In this document: in pieces, positions 1-6,510 of the stretch
Layout of the letters: each line of letters starts with the position of its first letter
Position numbering within the stretch: the stretch's first letter is position 1
Assembly: GCA_035540915.1 (NCBI GenBank)
Contig: DATLFQ010000187.1
Span: 1 to 33,666, forward strand
Source of the DNA: DATLFQ01 sp035540915
Lineage (GTDB): Bacteria > Actinomycetota > Acidimicrobiia > Acidimicrobiales > GCA-2861595
Direction of reading: 5' to 3'
Length of the DNA stretch: 33,666 nucleotides
Notes under the pieces: generated by a model
What the model was told of the DNA's origin: nothing
Seen by the model: the letters and a program-made list of their open reading frames with translations, nothing else
Database searches by the model: none
Position numbers and translations under genes: made by a program

Positions 1-872
1 ACGCCACCGCCGACGAGGCGAACAAGCTCGCCGTGGAAACCGCCGCCCGGCGGGCGTTCGGCATCGAGGTGCAGGAAGCGAAGCGGGCAAGGACGTGGCA
101 GCTCCGGCTGCCGAGCCCGTATCCGGTGACGGCCGGCAGGCGCCACCCGATCCGCAACTGGCTGGAGCCGCACGGTCTGTGGGGTTCGCGGTCCGGCACC
201 AGGTTCCTGCCCGAGAGCCTGTTCGCCCTCCCCGACGACCGGCTTGCGCTGTTCCTGCATCATCTGTGGGCGACGGACGGCTCCCTCACCCTCGGCCGGA
301 ACGCCCGTGGCCCGATGGTGCGGACGTACTACGCCACGACCAGCCGGCAACTGGCGCTCCACGTCCAGCGAGCCCTTCTCCGGCTCGCCATCCGATCTCG
401 TCTCGTGATCGCTCGCAAGGCCGGCTCTGTGGACTGCTGGCACGTGGTCGTGCAGAGCGCGCCCGACCAGTCGAGGTTCCTGTCGCTGGTCGGGTGCCAC
501 GGTGCGGGAGGGCAGGCGGTAGCCGAGGCCCGCCGCGTCCTCGACAGTGCCCCACTTCCCGATCAGGCGACGTCCGACGTCGCGTGGGACGAGGTTCTGG
601 AGATCACGGCGCTCGGCGAGCAGCCGACCTTCGACGCCACCGTGCCGGGCACCCACAACTTCGTGGCCGACGGCGTGATCGCCCACAACAGCTTGGAGCA
701 GGACGCCGACGTGGTGATGTTCCTCTACCGAGACGAGCTGTACAACCCCGAGTCGCCCGACCGCGGCACCGCCGAGGTCATCGTCTCCAAGCACCGCAAC
801 GGCCCCACCGGCGTGGCCCGCCTGGCCTTCCTCGAGCACTACACCCGCTTCGCCAACATGGCCCGGGTGTAG
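1..872 (+). CDS. dnaB: Replicative DNA helicase DnaB, 3' part, intein-containing
   Basis: This is the 3' end of a gene that begins before the window; the first complete codon is at position 3. The last 60 codons (from 690) read as the C-terminus of the hexameric replicative helicase, with the family stretch SLEQDADVVMFLYRDE and the ending HYTRFANMARV. DnaB unwinds DNA ahead of the replisome. Everything before codon 690 in this frame is intein, not helicase, so the mature product needs protein splicing. The splice point lies directly before the Ser of SLEQD, which from memory is the same site used by the cyanobacterial Ssp DnaB intein (C-extein SIEQ). The gene ends with TAG and abuts the stop of the convergent zinc-finger gene, leaving no room for a terminator between them. 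Identity is secure for the C-extein. The ATPase domain and the N-terminal splice junction are outside the window. Confidence 0.9.
   Translation, partial: ATADEANKLAVETAARRAFGIEVQEAKRARTWQLRLPSPYPVTAGRRHPIRNWLEPHGLWGSRSGTRFLPESLFALPDDRLALFLHHLWATDGSLTLGRNARGPMVRTYYATTSRQLALHVQRALLRLAIRSRLVIARKAGSVDCWHVVVQSAPDQSRFLSLVGCHGAGGQAVAEARRVLDSAPLPDQATSDVAWDEVLEITALGEQPTFDATVPGTHNFVADGVIAHNSLEQDADVVMFLYRDELYNPESPDRGTAEVIVSKHRNGPTGVARLAFLEHYTRFANMARV
3..689 (+). other. DnaB intein, C-terminal 229 residues (LAGLIDADG-type plus C-terminal splicing block)
   Basis: The visible part runs in frame into the helicase C-terminus. It contains a second-type LAGLIDADG block (FLHHLWATDGSLTLG, about residues 79-93 of the visible part) with its acidic residue. 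At the end is a typical splicing block: FDATVPGTHNF, then VIAHN followed by Ser of the C-extein. The penultimate His and terminal Asn are the residues used for Asn cyclisation, and Ser+1 is the acceptor nucleophile, so the C-terminal half looks splicing-competent. The first DOD block and the N-terminal Cys/Ser lie upstream of the window, so homing-endonuclease activity cannot be judged. There is no frameshift or stop in the visible part. Confidence 0.88.
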
Positions 873-1388
873 TCAGTCCCGACGCGCCGCGCACGGGGCG
901 CACCGCCGTGTGGTCGGCAGTGCGGCCTGGCGTTCGTCGCCGATGGCGGTGCCGCACCGCTCGCAAGTGCCGTACGAGCCCGAGGCGCGGCGCTCGATGG
1001 CAGCGTCCAGCGCGGCCACCCGATCGGCCGCGGAGGCCAGCAGCGCCGCCGTCCGGGCTCGTTCGAAGCCGACACTGGCGCCCTCGACGTCGTGCTCGTC
1101 GTCGGGCGGTGTCGCGTTCTGGGCGGCGATGATCTCGTCGAGTTCGGCCCGCAGGTCGGCCACCAGCCGCCGGGCCGCCGCCCGCTCGGCCGCCAGAGGC
1201 GACGCGTCGTCCTCGGCGATGTCCTCCAGATCGCCCCGGGTCACCTCGAGGTACCAGACGTCGGCGCAGTCGCGGCACCGGTAGGCGACGAGATCGCCGA
1301 GATGCCAGCCGCCCCCAGGGGGATTCGCCGGCGTGCGCCGGGCGATCCCTCCGCAGTCCACGCAAACGATGTGGTCGGCAACGGGCAC
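873..1388 (-). CDS. DksA/TraR-family zinc-finger protein with extra N-terminal CxxC pairs
   Basis: The C-terminus has the canonical C-x2-C-x17-C-x2-C zinc finger of the DksA/TraR/CarD-regulator-like family (YGTCERCGTAIGDERQ, then RRCAPC), preceded by a helical, acidic, Ala-rich segment. These proteins typically reach into the RNA polymerase secondary channel to modulate initiation, although many actinobacterial members are uncharacterised. Unusually, two more CxxC pairs (CVDC near residue 9 and CRDC near residue 38 from the chosen start) could form a second zinc ribbon. I chose the GTG at 1388 (171 residues). A TTG at 1421 would add 11 residues, and neither start has a clear Shine-Dalgarno. 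It converges on dnaB with stop codons adjacent. Family assignment is good; function is inferred. Confidence 0.72.
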   Translation of the reverse strand: MPVADHIVCVDCGGIARRTPANPPGGGWHLGDLVAYRCRDCADVWYLEVTRGDLEDIAEDDASPLAAERAAARRLVADLRAELDEIIAAQNATPPDDEHDVEGASVGFERARTAALLASAADRVAALDAAIERRASGSYGTCERCGTAIGDERQAALPTTRRCAPCAARRD

Positions 1389-1496
1389 TCGGCCCAGCGT
1401 GGCACGGCCCGGGTCACCCAAGAGACGAACGCACCGGCGTCTTCGGGTCCGGCGCCGCTGCGGTGATCGTCGCCCGCCGCCCAGCTGCCGAGCCGC

Positions 1497-2660
1497 CTAG
1501 TTCCCGTTGGTGCTCCAGTGCCACGGCTCGCTGGGCAGGTTCTTGAACCCGTAGCGGCCGGCGTTGTCCCGCAGCCAGCCGAAGGCCGGGCTGGAGCGGC
1601 TGGAGATGATGCGGCCCTGCCAGGTGAAGTCCACCGCCAAACCCAGCTCGTGCATCGAGTGGCCGGGCCGGGCCGTGGGCGGGCGGCACCGCGAGGCGGG
1701 TCCCCCGTCGCCCCCGCAGTTGGCCCGGCGCAGGGCCGCCTGGGCCGCAGAGCTGCGGTAGCCGCCGCCGCCGAGGACGAAGCCGTCGGCTTCCGCAGCC
1801 GCCAGCAGCGCCTCGAGCTGCTCGGCGATCTGCGTGCTGACGACGATGCCCCGGACACTGACCACGTTGACGGAGCCGCTCACGGCGCCGCCTGCCCGCA
1901 CCCGCGGCACCGTCGAGCCGACCCGCCGGGCCAGGGCGGCCTGTCGCTTGGCGATCTCGTCGGCCAGCTGCTTGTCCAGCGACTCGAGCGATGCTGCCTC
2001 GGACAGCGCCCGTTCCAGGCGCTCCTCCACGTCGTCGGCCGCGTTCTGCTTGGCGTCGGCGGCCACCTGCAGTTCGCGCAGGCGCTCGCCCGCCTGCTGG
2101 CGACGTTGCTCGGCGGCCTCCCCAGCCCGCTCCGCCGCCTCCCGGCGCAGGGTCAGGTCCTCGCGGTCGGCCCGCAGTTTGTCGCTCAGCTCGGCTCCCC
2201 GCCCCACCGTCACCCCCAGCAGGTGGCGCCGGGTGGTCAACTCGGACAGGGAGCCGACGTCCAGGACGCCGAGCACCTGCTCGCTCGGGCCCCGCACGTA
2301 GGCGTTGACGGCCACCCGCCGCATGGCCGCCTGTGTTTCGGCCAGTGCCGCCGCCGTGGCCTCCTCGACCCGCCGGGCCTCGTTGGCAGCCTGCTCGGCC
2401 GCGTCGGCCGCCTGCACAGCGCTGCGGGTCCGGGCCTCCTGGACCCGCAGATTGGCGTTCAGGGCGTCGAGCGCCCGCTCGACCTCGGCATCGGACGCCT
2501 TCAGGACGTTCAGCTCAGCCGCCTTCTTCGCCTTTTCGCGCTGGACCTCTCGCCGCTTTGCGGTCGGGTCGGCCTTCCCGGCCTCGGCCGGCCCGGTCGA
2601 GCCGGCGAGAACGACCACCGCCAAGGCGGCGGCCAACCAGCGGGCCGGACGGGTCAGCAC
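1497..2660 (-). CDS. Secreted coiled-coil M15 (VanY-like) peptidase
   Basis: The predicted product is 387 residues. A signal peptide (MLTRPARWLAAALAVVVLAG, cleavage probably near AEAGKA) is followed by a long Ala/Glu/Arg-rich coiled coil (about 30-260), similar in layout to EnvC-type and CwlO-type cell-wall proteins. The C-terminal domain (about 275-387) is an M15 metallopeptidase. It shows the zinc signature SMHELGLAVD (His337, Asp344) and EPWHW (Glu378 catalytic, His381 ligand). M15 enzymes cleave D-Ala-D-Ala or related peptidoglycan peptides, so a role in wall remodelling during division or growth is likely. An open frame continues upstream to 2816 but would run through tRNA-Asp; the GTG at 2660 places the signal peptide at the N-terminus and avoids this. 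Substrate is not determinable from sequence. Confidence 0.82.
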   Translation of the reverse strand: MLTRPARWLAAALAVVVLAGSTGPAEAGKADPTAKRREVQREKAKKAAELNVLKASDAEVERALDALNANLRVQEARTRSAVQAADAAEQAANEARRVEEATAAALAETQAAMRRVAVNAYVRGPSEQVLGVLDVGSLSELTTRRHLLGVTVGRGAELSDKLRADREDLTLRREAAERAGEAAEQRRQQAGERLRELQVAADAKQNAADDVEERLERALSEAASLESLDKQLADEIAKRQAALARRVGSTVPRVRAGGAVSGSVNVVSVRGIVVSTQIAEQLEALLAAAEADGFVLGGGGYRSSAAQAALRRANCGGDGGPASRCRPPTARPGHSMHELGLAVDFTWQGRIISSRSSPAFGWLRDNAGRYGFKNLPSEPWHWSTNGN

Positions 2661-2789
2661 GAAAGAGGGCAATGGATCGAAGAGCGGTCCCGGGTCGGGG
2701 CGAGGGCCGACGGTACGGTAGCGGCCCGGTCCGGCCGCCGTCGACAGCGCCGGGGCCCGAGGCCATCCGGTAGCGTGGGGGCTCCACCT

Positions 2790-2864
2790 GGTCCTGTGGT
2801 GCAGTTTGGAGTGCACGCCGGCCTGTCAAGCCGGAGGTCGCGGGTTCAAATCCCGTCAGGACCG
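2790..2864 (+). tRNA. tRNA-Asp (GTC)
   Basis: Cloverleaf drawn by hand: the acceptor stem GGTCCTG pairs with CAGGACC at 2857-2863. The anticodon stem CCGGC/GCCGG encloses loop CTGTCAA, with anticodon GTC at 2825-2827. The T arm contains GGGTTCAAATCCC. The discriminator base is G (2864), as usual for tRNA-Asp. No CCA is encoded. It lies 11 bp before tRNA-Phe on the same strand, so the two are probably co-transcribed. Confidence 0.95.
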
Positions 2865-2875
2865 CGTCGTACAAC

Positions 2876-2951
2876 GGTCGGGTAGCTCAGCTGGTAGAGC
2901 GCGCGCCTGAAAAGCGCGAGGTCACCGGATCGACACCGGTCCCGACCACCA
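2876..2951 (+). tRNA. tRNA-Phe (GAA), CCA encoded
   Basis: The acceptor stem GGTCGGG (2876-2882) pairs with CCCGACC (2941-2947), with discriminator A at 2948 and an encoded CCA at 2949-2951. The anticodon stem CGCGC/GCGCG encloses loop CTGAAAA, with anticodon GAA at 2909-2911. The T arm is ACCGG-ATCGACA-CCGGT. The 3' half from 2903 on is repeated imperfectly 128 bp downstream, a classic sign that this tRNA has served as an integration site. Confidence 0.95.
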
Positions 2952-3030
2952 CAAACCGCAGATCAGCGGGGTGCCGCAGCGCCGGGGCTCCTCGCCCACG
3001 GCCACTGCATCACCAGGGAAGAGTGATTCT

Positions 3031-3074
3031 GCGTCTGAAGAGCGCGAGGTCACCGGATCGACGCCGGTCCCGCC
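3031..3074 (+). repeat. Degenerate direct copy of the tRNA-Phe 3' half (attachment-site-like scar)
   Basis: Positions 3031-3074 match tRNA-Phe 2903-2946 at 40 of 44 bases in the same orientation, with differences at 3034, 3040, 3063 and 3073. The copy starts in the anticodon stem and ends in the acceptor stem; the tRNA 5' half is not repeated at the expected place. This is the pattern left when a tRNA-integrating element restores the tRNA and displaces the old 3' end. Only about 80 bp separate the two copies, so the element is gone or the copy is a remnant. The last seven codons and the stop of the neighbouring hydroxylase gene are read from this copy on the minus strand. Confidence 0.75.
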
Positions 3075-4525
3075 GGCCCGAACCAGGTCGTGAGTGCGCG
3101 AGGCAGCTGCGGATCGGAAGGGTCTCCGGCCCAGGCGACGTGCCCGTCGGGCCGGATCAACACGGCCGCAGGCGCAGGGATCCCGCCCACGATCGGCAGT
3201 TCCCACTCGCCACGGTGCCGGGCGTCGACCAGCCGGACCCGGTTCGCCCAAGGAGCGATGTCGAACGCGCCGGGGTCACCGAAATTGAGGAGCACGGGCC
3301 GGGCAGCGTGCAGCAGGGTGAAGACGCGCGTGGGACCGTGCGCGGTGTGCACGTCGAGGTCGGGCATGCGCCGCCCGAGCAGCGGGTGGCCTTCTCCGAG
3401 GTCGTAGCGGATGTCGAGACCGGAGAGCATCCCGCCGATTCGCCTGCGCGGCTCGTCCATGCCGAGCAGCTCTGTCATGGTGTCGCGCAGGGCCTGGTGG
3501 CGGTCGTCGGGGCTGCTGAGCGCGACCTGCGCCATGGTGTCGTGCAACACCCGCGCACCGACCGGATGCCGCTCGGCGTGGTAGGTGTCCAGGAGGCTCT
3601 CGGCTGAGGTCTTCTCGACCACCTGGGCCAGCTTCCAGCCCAGGTTCACGGCATCCTGCACGCTGGTGTTGAGGCCCTGGCCGCCGTGCGGGGGATGCAC
3701 GTGCGCGGCGTCCCCAGCCAGCAGCACGCGGCCGCGTCGATAGGACACCGCCTGCCGCGCCATGTCGGTGAACCTGGAGATCCAGTCGGCGCCGCGCAGC
3801 CCGTAGTCCGTCCCGTACACGGCAACGAGTGCCTCCCGAAGCTCGCTCATGGTGGGGGCGCCGGTATGGCCGAGGTCCCGCTCCGTGAGTACGACCCGGA
3901 TCGGCTCGCCCTGCTGCCGCCGAGCAATGGCATGGGCGCCGAGGCTGTCGCGACGGAGGCCGAACTCCGGCTCCTCGTCCATCTGGACCTCGGCGATCAT
4001 CCAGCTGGTCGAGGGATCCGACCCGGCGAAGTCGATGCCGGCGGTCTTGCGGACCAGGCTGCGCCCTCCGTCGCACCCGACGAGGTACTCCGCCCGGAGG
4101 GACGATCCGCCCCGCACCTCGACGTCGACGCCGGTGTCGTCCTGAGCGAAGCCCGCGACCATGCGGCCGCGGAGGATCGGCACCCCGAGCTCGTCGACCC
4201 AGCCAGCCAGGATGGGCTCGAACCGGCTCTGCCACAACGCCAGCCCGTAGTTGTGGCGGGTGGGGAAGTCGCTGATGTCCAACGAGATCCCGGCGAAGCC
4301 TTGGACCTGCATCGCCTGCCCCTCAGCGAGGAACCGGTCAGCGATGCCACGCTGATCGAGCACCTCGATGGTGCGGGAGTGAAGCCCACCGGCTCGCGAC
4401 CCGTCGACGTCCTGCGTGACCCGGCGCTCGACGACGACGACGTCGACCCCGGCCAAAGCCAGCTCCGCTGCCAGCATCAGCCCGGCGGGGCCGCCTCCCG
4501 CGATCACCACCGCGTGTTCGGTCAT
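3050..4525 (-). CDS. FAD-dependent aromatic-ring hydroxylase (PHBH-fold, PheA/TfdB-like)
   Basis: The product is a 491-residue class A flavoprotein monooxygenase. It has the dinucleotide-binding GGGPAG motif near residue 10-15, the second FAD/NADPH motif CDGGRS at 151-156, and the third FAD motif GDAAHVHPPHGGQG at 271-284. A C-terminal thioredoxin-like segment (about 390-485) is typical of PheA/TfdB and polyketide hydroxylases such as PgaE or rifampicin monooxygenase Rox. It probably hydroxylates an aromatic or polyketide-like substrate using NAD(P)H and O2; the substrate cannot be told. The ABM-fold gene lies 58 bp upstream on the same strand. The family-typical end (TTWFGPA) is followed by residues GPASIR and a stop, all read from the tRNA-Phe-derived repeat. 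This suggests the 3' end was reshaped by recombination. Enzyme class is confident; native substrate and intactness of the tail are inference. Confidence 0.85.
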   Translation of the reverse strand: MTEHAVVIAGGGPAGLMLAAELALAGVDVVVVERRVTQDVDGSRAGGLHSRTIEVLDQRGIADRFLAEGQAMQVQGFAGISLDISDFPTRHNYGLALWQSRFEPILAGWVDELGVPILRGRMVAGFAQDDTGVDVEVRGGSSLRAEYLVGCDGGRSLVRKTAGIDFAGSDPSTSWMIAEVQMDEEPEFGLRRDSLGAHAIARRQQGEPIRVVLTERDLGHTGAPTMSELREALVAVYGTDYGLRGADWISRFTDMARQAVSYRRGRVLLAGDAAHVHPPHGGQGLNTSVQDAVNLGWKLAQVVEKTSAESLLDTYHAERHPVGARVLHDTMAQVALSSPDDRHQALRDTMTELLGMDEPRRRIGGMLSGLDIRYDLGEGHPLLGRRMPDLDVHTAHGPTRVFTLLHAARPVLLNFGDPGAFDIAPWANRVRLVDARHRGEWELPIVGGIPAPAAVLIRPDGHVAWAGDPSDPQLPRALTTWFGPAGPASIR

Positions 4526-4583
4526 CGCCCGTCCGGGGCGAGCGCCGCACCGGGCGGCGGGCAGCCGGCGCTACCGCCGGCGT

Positions 4584-4883
4584 TCAGTCCTGGACGGATA
4601 CCCAGTGCTCGTCGAGGTTGCGGAACGTCGGCGGGCCGTCGCACAGTGCCGCCATCCGGTCGGCGAACTCCCGGGTCTCGGGTGCCGACGAGTTGGCCAT
4701 CGCCTCCTCGTAGGACCCGAACTTGGCGATCACCACGTAGCGGTCCTCGGCGTCGCGGTCTTTGTAGACGACCACGTTTCCCGGGCCCGAGCTGCCCTGC
4801 CTGGACGCGGCGAACTCCTCGCCCAGAGCCCGCATCTCGTCGGGACGGCTGGTGGTGTACTCGACGATCTGGACGAAGCTCAT
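4584..4883 (-). CDS. Small ABM/dimeric alpha-beta barrel-like protein
   Basis: This 99-residue protein starts at ATG (MSFVQIVEYTT) with a GGGGGCG stretch just upstream as a possible ribosome site. Its size, the opening strand, and the VVIAKFGSYEEAMANSSAPETREF region fit the dimeric alpha-beta barrel fold used by antibiotic-biosynthesis-monooxygenase-like and EthD-like proteins. Such proteins often accompany flavin hydroxylases or act as cofactor-less oxygenases or cyclases. It lies directly upstream of the FAD hydroxylase on the same strand and probably shares a transcript with it. No catalytic residues can be assigned with certainty, so the precise activity is unknown. It is divergent from the YjbR-like gene across a 117-bp gap that should hold both promoters. 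Confidence 0.6.
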   Translation of the reverse strand: MSFVQIVEYTTSRPDEMRALGEEFAASRQGSSGPGNVVVYKDRDAEDRYVVIAKFGSYEEAMANSSAPETREFADRMAALCDGPPTFRNLDEHWVSVQD

Positions 4884-5000
4884 GGTGGCGCCCCCTGGTG
4901 GCCGGTGTCTCGAAGCGGAAGCGTAAGCCTCGCGGGGGCTGCACTCAAGGCTCGCTTCGCGCGAACGGCGGGCGCTCCCCGGGGCGGGCACCATTGGTCG

Positions 5001-5360
5001 ATGCGGTGGAGCGCGGTGTGCAAGTTGGCCCGGCGGCTTCCCGAGGTGGAGGACGGCCGGTCCTACGGCGTGAAGGTGCTGCGCGTCCGGGGATCGTTCC
5101 TGGCCCGGCTGGTCGACGAGGGGCGCTGCATCGTCGTCAAGGTGAGCGGTGACGACCGGGCCGCCCTGTGTGCCCGGCGACCGCAGACGTTCGCCGTCCC
5201 GGCCGACGACCCGGCGGGCGCCACGATGACGGTGCGGTTGAATGCCGTGGAGCCGGCCGAGCTGTGGCCGGTGCTCGTGAGTTCCTGGCGCCGCAGCGCG
5301 CCGGCGACCTTGGTGGCGTCGCACGACGCCACCGGCAGGGATTGGCCGCCCGGCCGTTAG
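5001..5360 (+). CDS. MmcQ/YjbR-family protein
   Basis: The 119-residue product has the family pattern: an N-terminal helix ending ARRLPEVEDG, then SYGVKVLRVRGSFLARL, IVVKVSGDDRAAL and a C-terminal LVSSWRRSAPATL helix. YjbR/MmcQ proteins adopt a double-wing, CyaY-like fold that has been linked to DNA binding; their cellular function is poorly known. The ATG at 5001 gives the usual length and N-terminus. The frame stays open far upstream but without similarity. No good Shine-Dalgarno is visible, so the message may be leaderless. Its stop lies 31 bp from the convergent DUF6197-like gene. Confidence 0.75.
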   Translation: MRWSAVCKLARRLPEVEDGRSYGVKVLRVRGSFLARLVDEGRCIVVKVSGDDRAALCARRPQTFAVPADDPAGATMTVRLNAVEPAELWPVLVSSWRRSAPATLVASHDATGRDWPPGR

Positions 5361-5391
5361 GGCGGCGTCGCCTACGAGCCGGCGGTCCCTC

Positions 5392-5700
5392 TCAGGCGGG
5401 CGTGGGGGCGGGGTCGCTGGAGGCGGCGGCGCGGTTCCAGCGCTTGGCGGCGTGGCGGAGCAGGTCGACCACGTCGTCGCTGTCGCTGGCATGGAAGTCG
5501 TTCCACAGCGCCAGGTCGTTGCAGCGCACCCCTCGACTGCGGAGTTCGTCGAGGACGTACCTTCGGGCCCGGGCGTTGTTGACGAGGTCCGCCGTCACGA
5601 GGGCGAAGTCGATGCAGATCCGGCCGGCGTCGTCACGGAAACGCCCCCGGCACCAGCCTCGCTCCTCGATCAGGTCAGCGGCACGCTCCAGCGGGTTCAT
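5392..5700 (-). CDS. Small DUF6197-like protein
   Basis: This 102-residue protein starts at ATG with a good ribosome site (GAGAGGAAG, about 4-6 bases before the ATG). The N-terminal ERAADLIEERGWCRG and the later WNDF and DVVDLLRHAAKRW segments resemble DUF6197, a family of small actinobacterial proteins of unknown role. The start overlaps the stop of the upstream DUF5317 gene by 4 bp (ATGA), so translation is probably coupled. It is soluble, with no membrane segment. Function is unknown; the family match is from memory. Confidence 0.55.
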   Translation of the reverse strand: MNPLERAADLIEERGWCRGRFRDDAGRICIDFALVTADLVNNARARRYVLDELRSRGVRCNDLALWNDFHASDSDDVVDLLRHAAKRWNRAAASSDPAPTPA

Positions 5701-6272
5701 GGGACTTCCTCTCGTGTGACGGGATGCGCACCCGTGGCCCGGGCCGACGCCATGCCGGCCGCCACGGTGAGCAGGATGCCGACGCCCATGACGACGTCGC
5801 CGAGACTGACGACGGTTCTCATCGGTGCGACGGGAATGACGTCGCCCAGGGTTGCGAGCCGGGTGCCCGGCCCGGCGACGGTGTGCTTGGCCAGTTCACC
5901 CGAGGCGAGCCTCTCGGCGAGCGGCTCGTTTACTCGCTCCAGGGCTCGCTGTGAGACCGGCATGGTGCCGTTGGCGGCGATCGGCGCCAGGTTCAGCAAC
6001 CATCCAGCCGCCAGGAGGCCGAGCGCCAGGCGGACCATGGCAGCCCGCCGGGTGAGGTTGGCCCAGAGCCACGCGCCCACCAACGCGTAGGACCCTGCCA
6101 GCACCGGGTACCGGAGCCCCGCCGGCGCTGCCGGAAGCGCCAACTGAGCGGCGACCGCGGCGCCGACAAGGGGGAGCGCCCTCAGCCGCAGCGCCCAGAG
6201 TGCCCGGAGCCGGCCGCCGCCGGCATACCCGGCCACGAGCCCTCCGCCGAGGGCCATGGGTACGATCAGCAT
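5697..6272 (-). CDS. DUF5317-family membrane protein
   Basis: The product has 191 residues and about five hydrophobic segments: near 2-20, 30-50 (ALPLVGAAVAAQLALPAAPAG), 55-72, 78-98 and 157-175 (GDVVMGVGILLTVAAGMASA). The pattern, with LNLAPIAANGTMPVS after the fourth segment and LGDVIPVAPMRTVVSLGDV before the last, matches DUF5317. That family of actinobacterial and Firmicutes integral membrane proteins has unknown function. It sits between a 38-residue membrane peptide (7 bp upstream) and the DUF6197-like gene (4-bp overlap), so the three form one operon. Confidence 0.72.
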   Translation of the reverse strand: MLIVPMALGGGLVAGYAGGGRLRALWALRLRALPLVGAAVAAQLALPAAPAGLRYPVLAGSYALVGAWLWANLTRRAAMVRLALGLLAAGWLLNLAPIAANGTMPVSQRALERVNEPLAERLASGELAKHTVAGPGTRLATLGDVIPVAPMRTVVSLGDVVMGVGILLTVAAGMASARATGAHPVTREEVP

Positions 6273-6279
6273 TCAGTCG

Positions 6280-6396
6280 CTAGATCCAGGCCCAGGGCGG
6301 AGCTCCGGCGGCGACGAAGAACGCCCCGAGACCGACGACGAGCGAAAACCCGGAGGTGACCTGCCGGCGGGCGCTCTTCCTGTCGCTACGCTTCAC
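6280..6396 (-). CDS. 38-residue single-span membrane peptide
   Basis: A GTG at 6396 is preceded by a strong ribosome site (GAGGAG, 6 bases spacing). The reading frame gives a basic N-terminus (VKRSDRKSARRQ), one hydrophobic span (SGFSLVVGLGAFFVAAGA) and a short PPWAWI tail. Charge distribution suggests N-in topology. The stop is 7 bp before the DUF5317 start, so it leads that operon. No named family is recognised. The ribosome site, the clean membrane-protein architecture and the operon position support a real gene despite its size. Confidence 0.6.
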   Translation of the reverse strand: MKRSDRKSARRQVTSGFSLVVGLGAFFVAAGAPPWAWI

Positions 6397-6473
6397 ATCC
6401 TGCTCCTCGCCTCGTGGAATGGTGTCTTTCTGCTGGGGCGCCGTCGCCACCCGGCATGTTGAGCCGGCTCTCG

Positions 6474-6502
6474 TTGTCCTGATACACCCATTTTGGTTTA
6501 GT
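6474..6502 (+). promoter_or_regulatory. Promoter of the sigma/CHAT operon, probably giving a leaderless mRNA
   Basis: TTGTCC (6474-6479) and TTTAGT (6497-6502) are separated by exactly 17 bp, and each matches the housekeeping consensus at 4 of 6 positions. The GTG start of the sigma gene lies 8 bases after the -10 box with no Shine-Dalgarno, so transcription should start at or next to the start codon. Confidence 0.5.
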
Positions 6503-6510
6503 CTCCGGCC

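Noticed and set aside
2661..2816. Longer N-terminus for the M15 peptidase
   Set aside because: It would overlap tRNA-Asp and bury the signal peptide 50 residues into the chain.
2952..3030. A complete small mobile element between tRNA-Phe and its partial copy
   Set aside because: Only about 80 bp with no open frame or integrase; at most a remnant.
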